Assembly: GCF_003254475.1 (NCBI RefSeq)
Contig: NZ_QFYQ01000001.1
Span: 2,790,001 to 2,854,000 of the forward strand
Length of the DNA stretch: 64,000 nucleotides
Reading direction: 5' to 3'
From: Phenylobacterium soli
GTDB taxonomy: Bacteria; Pseudomonadota; Alphaproteobacteria; Caulobacterales; Caulobacteraceae
This document shows positions 26,025 through 35,252 of this stretch, piece by piece. The number at the start of each line of letters is the position of its first letter. Positions within the stretch are counted from its first letter, which is position 1. The position numbers and the translations under genes were made by a program. The notes under the pieces are model-generated. The model was given only the letters and a program-made list of their open reading frames with translations. It had not been told where the DNA came from and ran no database searches.

Positions 26025-27169
26025 CAGACGGCGATCGAGGTGGTCGTGAAGTTCCAGGCCGCGCCGACGGCGGCGCCGGCCAGTCCGGCCAGCCACCAGA
26101 TCGGCAGGTGGTCGTGCAGGGCCGCGGCGACGCCGATGTTGGCCGCCAGGCCCGCCGAGCAGAACAGGCAGAACTTCAGGTAGCCGGTGACCAGCGCCAG
26201 GCCGCGCTTGCGGCGGCTGCGATAGGTCACGGCGTTGTTGATCAGGTAGTTGGAGGTCATGGCGGTCAGCGCCGCCACCGCCTGGGCGTCGGCGAAGCCG
26301 AAGCGCAGGAAGGCGCGCAGCACCACGATGTGCACCGCCACGCCGCTGGCGCCCACCAGGCCGAACATGATCGCCCGCGGCGAGAGCATGTCGCGGCTGA
26401 GCTTGGCGGCGATCAGGCTGAGGTACTGGGCGACCACCCCGTGGTCGAGCTTGCTGCGCCCCGCCAGGCGCGGCCGGAACTCGTACGGAAGCTCGACGCA
26501 GCGCGGCGGCTGCGGCTGGCAGGCGAGGATGTCGAAGAGCACCTTGAAGCCGTTCACCGCCAGCTTGCCCGCGACGCGGTCGACGACCTCCCGGCGCATC
26601 ATGAAGAAGCCGCTCACCGGATCGGTGAGGCTGATCGAGAGCGCCTTGCGGCCGAGCCAGTTGGCGAGGCGGCTGCCGAGCCGGCGGCGCGCGCCCGCAA
26701 GGCCCGCCACCACACGGGCCTCAGGCTGCAGGTAGCGGCTGCCGATGGCCACCTCCGCCGAACCGGCGCGCAGGACGCGGAGCATCTCGGGCAGCAGGGC
26801 CTCGTCGTGCTGCAGGTCGGCGTCCATGACCGCGATGAACGGCGCGGAGCTGGCGAGGGCCCCCTCGACCACCGCCCCGGCGAGGCCGCGGCGGCCGACG
26901 CGGCGAATGCAGCTGACCCGCGGATCGCGCGCGGCCACCGCCTTGGCCACCTGCCAGGTGCCGTCCGGCGAGTCGTCGTCGACCAGGATCACTTCCCAGG
27001 CGATGCCCGCGAGCGCCGTCTCGAGCCGGGCGAGCAGCTCGGGGATGTTCTCCCGCTCCTCGTAGGTCGGGATGACGATGCTGAGCTCGAGCGGATAGGC
27101 CGCCGCCGCCACACGCGGACTGGCGGCCGCGCTGTCCGGCGCGTCCGCCGCCAAGGCCAGATGTTCCAA
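26021..27169 (-). CDS. GT2 polyprenyl-phosphate glycosyltransferase fused to a GtrA domain
   Basis: 382 residues. GT2 domain (about 28-250) begins LSIVIPTYEERENIPELL and has VDDDSPDGT and MDADLQHDE, the dolichol/undecaprenyl-phosphate mannosyltransferase pattern. From about 262, four hydrophobic helices with SNYLINNAVTYRS form a GtrA domain, proposed to move the lipid-linked sugar across the membrane. The start is a TTG with GAAGAG upstream; it is not secure, but the catalytic domain begins soon after. It overlaps the GT-C gene by four bases, forming a donor synthesis, flipping and transfer unit. Confidence 0.9.
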   Translation of the reverse strand: MEHLALAADAPDSAAASPRVAAAAYPLELSIVIPTYEERENIPELLARLETALAGIAWEVILVDDDSPDGTWQVAKAVAARDPRVSCIRRVGRRGLAGAVVEGALASSAPFIAVMDADLQHDEALLPEMLRVLRAGSAEVAIGSRYLQPEARVVAGLAGARRRLGSRLANWLGRKALSISLTDPVSGFFMMRREVVDRVAGKLAVNGFKVLFDILACQPQPPRCVELPYEFRPRLAGRSKLDHGVVAQYLSLIAAKLSRDMLSPRAIMFGLVGASGVAVHIVVLRAFLRFGFADAQAVAALTAMTSNYLINNAVTYRSRRKRGLALVTGYLKFCLFCSAGLAANIGVAAALHDHLPIWWLAGLAGAAVGAAWNFTTTSIAVW

Positions 27170-27350
27170 GACTCTTCGCCCCCGTCGCTACCCGTCGGCG
27201 CCTCCAGCGCCGCCATGATGGGTTGACGCCGCCGCGCGGATGGCTCCTCAAATGGTTTCAGACGTAACGTGAGGGCGGGGGCCTTCGGCGGCGTCTAAGG
27301 GTTATGGGCGTCGAACGGGGGACGCGGGCTTGAGACCCATCTTGGGACCC

Positions 27351-27692
27351 ATGACAGGGACGCGAAGAGCACGGCTGCTGCTTGCCGCCGGCCTGGCGCT
27401 GGCCGGCCTGGCGCTGGGCGGCTGCAGCTGGCTGCGCGCCGCCAACGAGCCCACCGACCTGCCGGCCGTCATGACCGGGCGCAAGGTGACGGTGCAGCTG
27501 CGCTGGAGCGGCGATGACCCGCTGCCGACGGCGGAGAAGTATTGCGCGGAGGTAGGCGGCTATCCCTGGCCGCTGGAGTTCAAGTCCTCACGGGCGAGCT
27601 ATGAGTGCGTCGCGGACGGTCGCCCGCACACAGGCGGACGGAATGGCGAGCACGTCGGGCCGGCGCTCGGCTCCCGAGGCTCGATCAACTAG
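27351..27692 (+). CDS. small lipoprotein, unknown function
   Basis: 113 residues from the ATG giving MTGTRRARLLLAAG. A basic start, hydrophobic core and lipobox LGGC with Cys at 25 mark a lipoprotein signal. The mature part contains two further Cys (CAEVGGYPW and YECVADG) that may form a disulphide. No family recognised. It ends eight bases from the convergent Sel1-like gene. Confidence 0.7.
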   Translation: MTGTRRARLLLAAGLALAGLALGGCSWLRAANEPTDLPAVMTGRKVTVQLRWSGDDPLPTAEKYCAEVGGYPWPLEFKSSRASYECVADGRPHTGGRNGEHVGPALGSRGSIN

Positions 27693-27699
27693 CGCTCGC

Positions 27700-27972
27700 T
27701 CAGCCGCGGGCCAGCCACTCGCGGGCCTGGCGCTGGGCTTCGGCGACGTCCTCGAGGGCCATCTCGTCAGCCAGCTCCTTGCGGTAGACCTTGGCTTCCA
27801 CCGAACCGCGCATGGCGGCGAGGTTGAACAGCATGTGGGCCGACACATAGTCGAGCGGCGCGCCGCCCTGCCCGGTCGAATACAGCAGACCCAGGCGGAA
27901 CAGCTCGTCGCCGGACGCGTCCGGCTTCGGCAGCGGCAGAGCTTCGTTCGCGACTTCCATGCCGTGCAGCAT
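27700..27972 (-). CDS. small Sel1-like repeat protein
   Basis: 90 residues with no signal peptide. The segment LFRLGLLYSTGQ, then DYVSAHMLFNLAAMRG, is a single Sel1/TPR-like helix pair, followed by a helical Lys/Glu-rich tail ending EAQRQAREWLARG. Proteins of this size and sequence style are common and uncharacterised in Caulobacterales. A second ATG four codons later (MEVANEA) is possible. Confidence 0.75.
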   Translation of the reverse strand: MLHGMEVANEALPLPKPDASGDELFRLGLLYSTGQGGAPLDYVSAHMLFNLAAMRGSVEAKVYRKELADEMALEDVAEAQRQAREWLARG

Positions 27973-28133
27973 GATCTTCGTTCCCGGTTGGCCGGCGAGG
28001 TCGGAAGCGCCCCATTCCGGTCTTATGCGTTAAGCAGGAAACGCCGGTCACGCTGAACACATGGTTAAGGCCGCTGTTGTCAGCGCGTCATGTTCGCTGC
28101 GCCTACAGTGGAGCTTTTGGCCCTTGCGGGACG

Positions 28134-28156
28134 TTCTTGTTCCTGAGGGACAAGAA
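28134..28156 (+). promoter_or_regulatory. stem-loop in the leader of the RcnB-like gene
   Basis: Arms TTCTTGTTCC and GGGACAAGAA pair over ten positions (one G-T wobble) around a TGA loop. It ends four bases before GGAGAG, the likely ribosome binding site of the gene at 28171. There is no following T-tract, so a leader-RNA or operator role is likelier than termination. Confidence 0.4.
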
Positions 28157-28170
28157 CCTTGGAGAGACGC

Positions 28171-28557
28171 TTGAAGATTCATCGCATCGCCACCGCAGCC
28201 GGGCTGGCCGCCCTGATGACCGCCGGCCTTGCCGCCTCGGGCGCGATGGCCGATCCGCCGCCCTGGGCCGGTCACGGTAACGGGCATGGCCACGGCAATC
28301 CGCACGGCACGCCGCCGGGCCTGGCCAAGAAGCCCTACGGCATGCCTCCCGGCCAGGCGAAGAAGATGTGGCGCCAGGGCGAACGGCTGCCGATGGCCTA
28401 TGTCACCGAGGAGCGCTACGTGGTCTACGACCCCTACCGCTACGACCTGCCGCCGGCGCCCTACGGCTATCGCTGGGTGCGGGTCTACGACCGCTACTAT
28501 CTGGCCCAGACCGAGACCGGCCTGATCAGCCAGGTGATCGGCGAACTGCTCCGCTAG
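28171..28557 (+). CDS. RcnB-like exported protein
   Basis: 128 residues from a TTG preceded by GGAGAG; an in-frame TTG four codons earlier overlaps that site. Signal peptide MKIHRIATAAGLAALMTAG ends at AMA. The mature N-terminus is Gly/His/Pro-rich (GHGNGHGHGNPHG), a possible metal-binding stretch. The C-terminus APYGYRWVRVYDRYYLAQ followed by GLISQVIGE is the RcnB domain of small periplasmic proteins linked to nickel/cobalt homeostasis in E. coli. Metal function is inferred. A second RcnB-like gene follows. Confidence 0.8.
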   Translation: MKIHRIATAAGLAALMTAGLAASGAMADPPPWAGHGNGHGHGNPHGTPPGLAKKPYGMPPGQAKKMWRQGERLPMAYVTEERYVVYDPYRYDLPPAPYGYRWVRVYDRYYLAQTETGLISQVIGELLR

Positions 28558-28642
28558 CCGAACGGCCCGTTCAGCCGCAGTTCACGGACAGGCGGCGATA
28601 AGAGGCTCGACGTAACCCCCGCAATTGGGATCAATCGAGCCG

Positions 28643-29092
28643 ATGAGGCGACTTATCGCCACCTTCGCCGTGATCGCCGCCGCCCTGGGCCTGGCCCTGG
28701 CCGACGCCGCCGCCGCGCGCGAGCACGGCGGCCGCTGGGACGGCGGCGAGCGCGGCGGCGCGGCCTGGGGCCGCGAACGCGGCGGCCCGCCCGGCTGGGG
28801 CCGCGGCCAGGATCGCGGGGATCGCTCCCCGGATCGCCCGCAGGAACGCCGCTTCGAACGACGCGAGATGCCGCCGGAGGCCTATGGCCCGCCGCCGAGC
28901 TACGACCAGCCCCGTTACCAGCCCCGGCGCGGCGGCTACCTGCCGCCGCAGGCCCGCGGCGGGGTGGTGCAGGACTATGGCCGCTATCGCCTGCGTCCGC
29001 CCCCGCCCGGCTACGGCTGGGTCCGCTCGGGCCGCAGCATGATGCTCATGGACATGGGCACCGGCCAGGTCTTCGACGTGGTGCCGGACTAG
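28643..29092 (+). CDS. RcnB-like exported protein, Arg/Gly/Pro-rich
   Basis: 149 residues from ATG (MRRLIATF). Signal peptide with LGLALADAAAA. The long middle is Arg/Gly/Asp/Pro-rich and probably disordered (about 30-105). The end carries YRLRPPPPGYGWVRSG and GTGQVFDVV, the RcnB domain pattern. Paralogue-like neighbour of the gene at 28171. It ends 12 bases before the convergent gatB stop. Confidence 0.78.
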   Translation: MRRLIATFAVIAAALGLALADAAAAREHGGRWDGGERGGAAWGRERGGPPGWGRGQDRGDRSPDRPQERRFERREMPPEAYGPPPSYDQPRYQPRRGGYLPPQARGGVVQDYGRYRLRPPPPGYGWVRSGRSMMLMDMGTGQVFDVVPD

Positions 29093-29104
29093 GGCCGGCC
29101 TGCC

Positions 29105-30598
29105 TCAGACGCCGAGCTTGCTCTTCAGGAGCTGGTTGACCGCGCCCGGATTGGCCTTGCCGCCGGTGGCCTTCATCACCTGGCCGACGAACCAGCCGAT
29201 CGCCTGGGGCTTTTCCTTCACCGCCTCGGCCTGGCCGGGATTGGCGGCGATCAGGTCGTCGATGATCTTCTCGAGCGCGCCGGTGTCGGAGACCTGCTTG
29301 AGGCCCTGCTTCTCGACGATCTCGGAAGGGCTGCCCTCGCCCAGCCACATGCGCTCGAAGACGTCCTTGGCGATCTTGGAGGAGATCACCCCCTCCTCGA
29401 TGAGCTGGACGAGCTCGGCGATGGCGGCCGGGAAGACCGGGCTGTTCTCGATGTCGAGGCCGCCGGCCGTCAGCTTGGCGGCGAGGTCGTTGGTCACCCA
29501 GTTGGCCACCAGCTTGGCGTCGCGGCCCTTGGCCGCGGCCTCGTAGAAGTCCGCCTTGGCCTGTTCGGAGATCAGCACGCCGGCGTCGTAGGCGGACAGG
29601 CCGTACTGGCTCTGGAAGCGCTGCTTCTTGGCGTCCGGCAGCTCGGGCAGGCTCGCCTCGATGCGCTTCACCCAGGCCGGGTCGAGCTCCAGCGGCAGGA
29701 GGTCGGGATCGGGGAAGTAGCGGTAGTCGTGCGCCTCTTCCTTGGAGCGCATGGAGCGCGTCTCGCCCTTGCCCGGGTCGAACAGCCGGGTCTCCTGGTC
29801 GATCTTGCCGCCGTCCTCCAGGATCTCGATCTGGCGGCGGGCCTCGTACTCGATCGCCTGCTGCATGAAGCGGAATGAGTTGACGTTCTTGATCTCGCAG
29901 CGGGTGCCGAGATGGCTGAAGTCGCCGCTCTCGCGGAACTTCTCGTAGGCGCCGGGGCGGCACACCGACACGTTCACGTCGGCGCGCAGGTTGCCCTTGT
30001 CCATGTCGCCGTCGCAGGAGCCGAGGTAGATCAGGATGGTCCTGAGCTTCTTCACGTAAGCCACGGCTTCGTCTGAAGTTCTCATGTGCGGCCGCGAGAC
30101 GATCTCCATCAGCGCGGTGCCCGCGCGGTTGAGGTCGACGTAGGTGGCGTTGGGGTCGAGGTCGTGGATCGACTTGCCGGCGTCCTGCTCCAGGTGCAGG
30201 CGCTCGATGCCGACCGTGAAGGTGGTGCCGTCGTCGCGCTCGACGAGCACCTCGCCCTCGCCGACGATCGGGTTCTGGAACTGGCTGATCTGATAGCCCT
30301 GCGGCAGATCCGGATAGAAGTAGTTCTTCCGGTCGAAGCGGCTCTTCAGATTGATCTGCGCCTTGAGGCCAAGGCCGGTCTTCACCGCCTGCTCGACGCA
30401 GAAGCGGTTGATGACGGGCAGCATGCCGGGCATGGCCGCATCGACGAGGCTGACCTGCTCGTTCGGCCCGGCCCCGAAGCCGACGGCGGCGCCGGAGAAC
30501 AGCTTGGCGCGCGAGGCCACCTGGGCGTGGACCTCGAGGCCGAGAACGATTTCCCACGGGCCGGTGCGGCCCTCGATCTGCTTGCTGGCTTCGCTCAT
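29105..30598 (-). CDS. gatB: Asp-tRNA(Asn)/Glu-tRNA(Gln) amidotransferase subunit GatB
   Basis: 497 residues, full length. GatB activates the misacylated tRNA carboxylate for amidation by ammonia from GatA. Seen: [16 protein letters not shown] at the start of the cradle domain, [20 protein letters not shown], and [14 protein letters not shown]. The C-terminal YqeY/GatB tail has [20 protein letters not shown]. It implies that glutaminyl- and/or asparaginyl-tRNA is made indirectly. gatC-gatA lie about 1 kb upstream on the same strand, with two opposite-strand genes in between. Confidence 0.97.
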   Translation of the reverse strand: MSEASKQIEGRTGPWEIVLGLEVHAQVASRAKLFSGAAVGFGAGPNEQVSLVDAAMPGMLPVINRFCVEQAVKTGLGLKAQINLKSRFDRKNYFYPDLPQGYQISQFQNPIVGEGEVLVERDDGTTFTVGIERLHLEQDAGKSIHDLDPNATYVDLNRAGTALMEIVSRPHMRTSDEAVAYVKKLRTILIYLGSCDGDMDKGNLRADVNVSVCRPGAYEKFRESGDFSHLGTRCEIKNVNSFRFMQQAIEYEARRQIEILEDGGKIDQETRLFDPGKGETRSMRSKEEAHDYRYFPDPDLLPLELDPAWVKRIEASLPELPDAKKQRFQSQYGLSAYDAGVLISEQAKADFYEAAAKGRDAKLVANWVTNDLAAKLTAGGLDIENSPVFPAAIAELVQLIEEGVISSKIAKDVFERMWLGEGSPSEIVEKQGLKQVSDTGALEKIIDDLIAANPGQAEAVKEKPQAIGWFVGQVMKATGGKANPGAVNQLLKSKLGV

Positions 30599-30731
30599 GG
30601 GCCCTCACTAGCGCGCGTCCAGCCAAAGTGGAATGCGCGCCGCCGCCAAATTTGCCGCTTCACCGCCGGCGCCGCTCGCCGGGGCGCCCATGCCCTCGGG
30701 CCATGGTTCAATTGCAGGATGCTTGCACGGG

Positions 30732-30767
30732 TTCGAAAAACAGGTCTCTTGATGGGGTTTCGAAAAA
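30732..30767. repeat. TTCGAAAAA direct repeat, two copies 27 bases apart
   Basis: TTCGAAAAA at 30732-30740 and 30759-30767 in the spacer upstream of the exported protein gene at 30797. TTCGAA is itself palindromic. They could be operator half-sites; nothing further supports this. Confidence 0.3.
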
Positions 30768-30796
30768 TCCCGTTCGGGGAATCCAGGGGAAACACC

Positions 30797-31129
30797 ATGA
30801 AGACCAAGATCGCGGCGAGCCTGATCGCCCTCACCGCCCTCGCCGCCGCTCCCGCGCTCGCCCAGACGCAGGCCGCCGCCGCCCCGGCCGCCGCCAGCGC
30901 CACGGCCTCCGCCGGCCTCTCGGTCGACAAGACGCCGATCAGCGACATCATCAAGAACGAGAAGGCCAAGGCCGCCCTGGAAGCCGCCCTGCCCCCGATC
31001 TCCCAGTACTACGACCAGATCGGCGGCATGACGCTGGCCCAGGTGGCTCCGATGAGCCAGGGCGCCCTCGACGACGCCAAGCTGAAGTCGATCCAGGCCG
31101 AGTTCGACAAGATCAACGCCGGTAAGTAA
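30797..31129 (+). CDS. small exported protein, unknown function
   Basis: 110 residues from ATG after AGGGGAAAC. Signal peptide MKTKIAASLIALTALAAAPA ends at ALAQ. An Ala-rich linker leads to a helical domain (about 45-110: TPISDIIKNEKAKAALEAAL, YYDQIGGMTLAQVAP). Small secreted Caulobacterales proteins with the arrangement 'TPI-x-x-I, x-x-MTL-x-x-V-x-P' exist but have no function known to me. Single gene with a strong terminator. Confidence 0.8.
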   Translation: MKTKIAASLIALTALAAAPALAQTQAAAAPAAASATASAGLSVDKTPISDIIKNEKAKAALEAALPPISQYYDQIGGMTLAQVAPMSQGALDDAKLKSIQAEFDKINAGK

Positions 31130-31144
31130 ACGGCGGAACCGATC

Positions 31145-31172
31145 AGCCCCCGGCCCCGGCCGGGGGCTTTTT
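31145..31172 (+). terminator. intrinsic terminator after the exported protein gene
   Basis: Eleven-base GC arms (AGCCCCCGGCC and GGCCGGGGGCT) with a two-base spacer between them, followed by a T-run. It separates the gene at 30797 from the one at 31189. Confidence 0.9.
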
Positions 31173-31188
31173 GTTTGGGGGGAAGAGG

Positions 31189-31545
31189 ATGCGGACGATC
31201 GCCATGAGCCTGGCGCTCGCCATGACGGCGGGGACGGCCCTGGCGCAGACCGGGACTCCGGCCGCGAGCAACAACCTCGGCCAGCAAAACGCCGTCTCCA
31301 ACCAGCAGTCGCACAGCCAGCTCGGGGTCGCCGCGCCCAACGCCGAGCTGTCGCACGCGGCGCACAACGCCACCAACGGCCAGCAGCAGCGCAACACGGT
31401 CGATCAGGCGAGCACCACCCAGGGCGTCTCGCTGGGCTACGGCTCCGACACCAGCGCCACGGCGGTGGGGATCGCGCAGATCCTCGACGCCGGCCAGGCC
31501 AAGCCCGCGGACAAGGACTCCGCCGAAGCGAAGCCCCGGCCCTAG
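31189..31545 (+). CDS. small exported protein, Asn/Gln/Ser-rich, unknown function
   Basis: 118 residues from ATG (MRTIAMSLALAMTAGTALAQ), a clear signal peptide. The mature part is polar, rich in Asn, Gln, Ser and Ala (NNLGQQNAVSNQQSHSQLG), without Cys or a recognisable domain; it looks disordered. The ribosome site GGAAGAGG is very close to the ATG, so the ATG five codons later may be used. It begins 16 bases after the terminator, and so needs its own promoter within or before it. Confidence 0.65.
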   Translation: MRTIAMSLALAMTAGTALAQTGTPAASNNLGQQNAVSNQQSHSQLGVAAPNAELSHAAHNATNGQQQRNTVDQASTTQGVSLGYGSDTSATAVGIAQILDAGQAKPADKDSAEAKPRP

Positions 31546-31552
31546 GCCGTCC

Positions 31553-33025
31553 TCACCACCACTTCTTCGGCTTGGCCTTGAACTCGGCGGCCTTTTCGAG
31601 GGCGCCGGCCAGCGAGAACACCGTGCCCTCGTCCAGGGCCCGGCCGATCAGCTGCAGGCCGAGCGGCAGGCCGTTGGAATCGAGGCCGGCCGGCAGGCTG
31701 AGCCCCGGCAGGCCCGCCAGGTTCACCGTCACCGTGAAGATGTCATTCAGGTACATGGCGACCGGATCGTCCGACTTCTGACCGAGGCTGAAGGCGGCGG
31801 AGGGCGCGGTCGGCGTCAGCAGGGCGTCCACCTTCTGGAACGCCTGGTCGAAGTCGTCTGCGATGCGCCGGCGCACCTTCAGCGCCTTGAGGTAATAGGC
31901 GTCGTAGTAGCCGGCCGAGAGCACATAGGTGCCGATCAGGATGCGGCGCTTCACCTCGGCGCCGAAGCCCGCGGCGCGCGAGCCCTCGTAGGTCTCGGTG
32001 AGGTTCGAGCCGTCGACGCGCAGGCCGTAGCGCATGCCGTCGTAGCGGGCGAGGTTCGAGGACGCCTCGGCCGGGGCGACGATATAGTAGGCCGGCAGGG
32101 CGTACTTGGTGTGCGGCAGGGAGACCTCGACGATCTCGCAGCCGGCCTCCTTCAGCCAGGCGATGCCTTTTTCCCAGATGGCGTCGATCTCCGGCGGCAT
32201 GCCGTCGACGCGGTACTCCTTCGGCACCCCGATCCGCAGGCCCTTCACCGACCGGCCGACGTGGGCGGCGAAGTCGGGGGTGTCGACCGGTAGGCTGGTG
32301 GAGTCCTTGGGGTCGTGGCCGCACATCGACTTCAGGAGGATGGCGGCGTCCTCGACCGTGCGGGCGATCGGGCCGGCCTGGTCGAGGGACGACGCGAAGG
32401 CCACGACGCCCCAGCGCGAGCAGCGGCCGTAGGTCGGCTTGATGCCGACGGTGCCGGTGAAGGCCGCCGGCTGGCGGATCGAGCCGCCGGTGTCGGTGGC
32501 CGTGGCGCCCAGGCACAGCTCGGCGGCGACCGCCGCGGCCGAGCCGCCGGACGAGCCGCCCGGAGTCAGCTTGGCGTTACCGCCCTCGGCCATCCACGGG
32601 TTGACCACCGGCCCGAAGGCCGAGGTCTCGTTGGACGAGCCCATGGCGAACTCGTCCATGTTCAGCTTGCCGAGCATCACCGCGCCGTCGCGCCACAGGT
32701 GGGACGTGACGGTGGATTCGTAGGTCGGCTTGAAGTCGCCGAGGATCTTCGAGCAGGCCGTGGAGCGCACGCCCTCGGTGCAGAACAGGTCCTTGATGCC
32801 GAGCGGCGCGCCGTCCAGCGGACCGGCCGCGCCCTTGGCGCGGCGCGCGTCGGACGCCTTGGCCATGTCGAGCGCCTTCTCCGGCGTCTCCAGCACATAG
32901 GCGTTGAGCGCCCGGGCGGCTTCCACCGCCTCGACGTGGGCCTGGGTCAGCTCGACCGAGGAGAAGGCCTTCTTCTCGAGGCCGTCGAGGGCGGCCTTGA
33001 GGGTAAGCGAGGTGAGCTCGGACAT
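31553..33025 (-). CDS. gatA: amidotransferase subunit GatA
   Basis: 490 residues from the ATG two bases after gatC. Amidase-signature enzyme: catalytic Lys in [10 protein letters not shown] (about residue 78), the Gly/Ser-rich loop [19 protein letters not shown] holding the cis-Ser and nucleophile region, and [15 protein letters not shown]. It releases ammonia from glutamine for GatB. Normal length; all catalytic residues are present. Confidence 0.98.
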   Translation of the reverse strand: MSELTSLTLKAALDGLEKKAFSSVELTQAHVEAVEAARALNAYVLETPEKALDMAKASDARRAKGAAGPLDGAPLGIKDLFCTEGVRSTACSKILGDFKPTYESTVTSHLWRDGAVMLGKLNMDEFAMGSSNETSAFGPVVNPWMAEGGNAKLTPGGSSGGSAAAVAAELCLGATATDTGGSIRQPAAFTGTVGIKPTYGRCSRWGVVAFASSLDQAGPIARTVEDAAILLKSMCGHDPKDSTSLPVDTPDFAAHVGRSVKGLRIGVPKEYRVDGMPPEIDAIWEKGIAWLKEAGCEIVEVSLPHTKYALPAYYIVAPAEASSNLARYDGMRYGLRVDGSNLTETYEGSRAAGFGAEVKRRILIGTYVLSAGYYDAYYLKALKVRRRIADDFDQAFQKVDALLTPTAPSAAFSLGQKSDDPVAMYLNDIFTVTVNLAGLPGLSLPAGLDSNGLPLGLQLIGRALDEGTVFSLAGALEKAAEFKAKPKKWW

Positions 33026-33027
33026 GA

Positions 33028-33315
33028 CTATTCGACCACCTTCGGCACCACGAAGAAGTTGTTCGCCGCCTTGGGCGCGTTGGCGAGCACGCGCTCGGGC
33101 GCGCCGCCGTCGGTGACCTCGTCCTCGCGCATCGGCAGCGGGGTGTGGATCGCCGTGGTCATCGGCTCGACGTCGGCGGTGTCGACCTCGTTGAGCTGCT
33201 CGATCCACGCGAGGATGCCCGAAAGCTCCTTCGCCAGCGGCTCCAGCTTCTCCTCGGGCTCGGCGATCCGCGCCAGCCGGGCGACCTTGCGGACGGTCGC
33301 TGCGTCGATGGCCAT
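33028..33315 (-). CDS. gatC: amidotransferase subunit GatC
   Basis: 95 residues from the ATG giving [17 protein letters not shown], the expected GatC start; the open frame extends upstream without support. GatC wraps the GatA-GatB interface. Seen: the helix [18 protein letters not shown], the [16 protein letters not shown] segment, and the C-terminal [18 protein letters not shown]. Two bases separate it from gatA. Confidence 0.97.
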   Translation of the reverse strand: MAIDAATVRKVARLARIAEPEEKLEPLAKELSGILAWIEQLNEVDTADVEPMTTAIHTPLPMREDEVTDGGAPERVLANAPKAANNFFVVPKVVE

Positions 33316-33430
33316 GCCACCCTCCTTGATCCGAGCGCGTGGGTTAGCCGCGCTAGCCCTCACTTTGCAAGCGCCGCACGCCCAAGATCGCTGGTTGTCA
33401 GGAACCTGCCTCCTCCACCACACTCGAGCT

Positions 33431-34351
33431 GTGTTCGACTGGAACGACCTAAAATACTTCCTGGCCGTGGCCAGGGCCGGCTCGACGCTCGGCGGGGCGA
33501 GCGCGCTCAAGCTCAGCCAGACCACCGCCGCGCGCCGCATCGCGGCCCTGGAGAGCGCGCTCGGCGCCCGGCTCTTCGAGCGCAACCGCTCGGGCTACCG
33601 CCTGACCGAGGTCGGCGAGGAGCTGCTCGCCCATGCCGAAAGGGTGGAGGCGGAGGCCAGGGCGCTGCAGCACGCCATCGAGCAGCGGGCGCGGCGCCTG
33701 GCGGGCACGGTGCGCGTCGCCACCAACGAGCCGCTGGCCAACCTTCTGATCGTCCCGACCCTGCGCCAGTTCGGCGAACGCCATCCCGACGTCCGCGTCG
33801 AGGTGCTGATCGACGACCGGGTGGTGAACCTCGCCCGCGGCGAGGCCGACGTGGCGCTGCGCGGCGCCTACACCACCGGCGAGGGAGACCTGGTGGGCCG
33901 CCGGCTCGCCGACCTGCCGTGGTCGGTCTACGCCAGCGCCGACTACGCCGCCCGGCGCGGCGTTCCCGACGGGCCGGAGGCGGTCGCCCGCCATACCGTC
34001 ATCGGCGGCGTCGGCCTCGTCTCGCGCATGCCGGGGCCGGAGTGGCTGGAACGGCAGACCCGCGAGCCGGTGACCACGCGCTCGGACAGCGTCACCAACA
34101 TGCTGACCGCGACTCGGGCGGGCCTGGGGCTCGCCGCCCTGCCCTCGGTGCTGGCCGACAGCTACGAGGACCTGGTGGTCTGCTTCCGCCTGCCGGCCGA
34201 CTTCACGGCGGGGCTCTGGCTGCTCACCCGGCAGGCGCTCAAGACCGACCCCTGCGTGCGCGCCTTCAACGACTTCATCGCCCAGCAGGTGAGCGCCAAC
34301 CGCGCCCTCTTCAGGCCGCGCGAGTCCGGGCCGCCGCCAGTCCTCCCTTGA
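33431..34351 (+). CDS. LysR-family transcriptional regulator
   Basis: 306 residues from a GTG. The N-terminal winged HTH (about 5-62) has YFLAVARAGSTLGGASALK, LSQTTAARRIAALES and LGARLFERN. The effector-binding domain (about 90-290) begins GTVRVATNEPLANLL. Divergent from gatC with about 115 bases between. Its 3' end overlaps the convergent sulfotransferase by 41 bases. Target and inducer unknown. Confidence 0.92.
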   Translation: MFDWNDLKYFLAVARAGSTLGGASALKLSQTTAARRIAALESALGARLFERNRSGYRLTEVGEELLAHAERVEAEARALQHAIEQRARRLAGTVRVATNEPLANLLIVPTLRQFGERHPDVRVEVLIDDRVVNLARGEADVALRGAYTTGEGDLVGRRLADLPWSVYASADYAARRGVPDGPEAVARHTVIGGVGLVSRMPGPEWLERQTREPVTTRSDSVTNMLTATRAGLGLAALPSVLADSYEDLVVCFRLPADFTAGLWLLTRQALKTDPCVRAFNDFIAQQVSANRALFRPRESGPPPVLP

Positions 34352-35252
34352 CCAGGCGCCCGTTCGCCAGCCAGGCCGCACAGTCCGGCCCGAGCTCGGC
34401 CAGGGCCTTGGCCTCGTAGGCTGCCGATTCCTCGGCCGACAGCACCTCGCGCCAGCGGCCGTTGACGCCCTTGTTCATGAAGGTCTGCGCGCCGTGCTCG
34501 AAGATCGCCCCGCCGAGGGGCGCCACCTCGGTGGCGTGGGCCTTCATGTAGTCGAAGCTGGTGTGCTCCAGGATCGCCGGCCAGCGGTCCTCGGGAATCT
34601 CGCAGCCGAGGAAGGCGGCGATCTCGCGCATCTCGCCCTCCGGGTCGGCCTTGAGGTCGGCGAAGTGGACGAGGCGCACGTTCGGCAGGTCGCGGGCCGC
34701 CCACCAGGTGGCGACGTTCTCGAAGAACGACCAGAACGGCGCGCCGTCGTTCTCGACCCAGTGGTTGAAGTAGCGGCGGATGTCGGGGTCGGGCCGCTCG
34801 ATCGGCGGGCCGACGCGCCCGGGAGTCTCGTTGAGCAGCTGGTACCAGAGGTCGTTGGCCCCGGCGTGATGGTTGTAGAGGCTCCAGGCCACGTCACGGC
34901 CGTCGCGGGCGACATAGAGGTACTTGGCCCGGGGCGAGAAGGTCAGGGCGTCGAGCGGCAGGTGCGTCTTGACGATGCGACGGTGGGTCTGCGCCTCGAG
35001 CTTGTCCATGGTGTCCGGCGGCATGATGCGCAGGTCGAGCCAGGGGGAGATGTCGTTGACGGTCACCGCCGGATCGCCGGCGAACACCAGCTGGGCGACG
35101 ATCTGCTGGGTCCAGGTGGTGCCCGACTTCGCATAGGTGGCGACGATCACGTCGTCGTCGCGGAAGGCGAACCGGTTCCAGATGGTGGAATCCATGTGGT
35201 GGTTGTGCAGTTCGCGCGTCTTGCGCGGCGGGACGGCTTGAGGTTGGGCCAC
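34311..35252 (-). CDS. PAPS-dependent sulfotransferase
   Basis: 313 residues from a GTG with GGGAG eight bases upstream; a TTG at 35282 is an alternative. The 5'-phosphosulfate loop YAKSGTTWTQ, the catalytic-type His in VKTHLPLDAL, and the 3'-phosphate motif YVARDGRDVAWSLYNH are all intact, and the C-terminal region NKGVNGRWR matches the conserved G-x-x-G-x-W segment. These cytosolic enzymes transfer sulfate from PAPS to alcohols or amines. The substrate is unknown. Confidence 0.92.
   Translation of the reverse strand: MAQPQAVPPRKTRELHNHHMDSTIWNRFAFRDDDVIVATYAKSGTTWTQQIVAQLVFAGDPAVTVNDISPWLDLRIMPPDTMDKLEAQTHRRIVKTHLPLDALTFSPRAKYLYVARDGRDVAWSLYNHHAGANDLWYQLLNETPGRVGPPIERPDPDIRRYFNHWVENDGAPFWSFFENVATWWAARDLPNVRLVHFADLKADPEGEMREIAAFLGCEIPEDRWPAILEHTSFDYMKAHATEVAPLGGAIFEHGAQTFMNKGVNGRWREVLSAEESAAYEAKALAELGPDCAAWLANGRLVKGGLAAARTRAA

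Noticed and set aside
31141..31172. GC-rich hairpin as a riboswitch for the gene at 31189
   Set aside because: The perfect stem plus T-run is a simple intrinsic terminator, with no alternative pairing visible.
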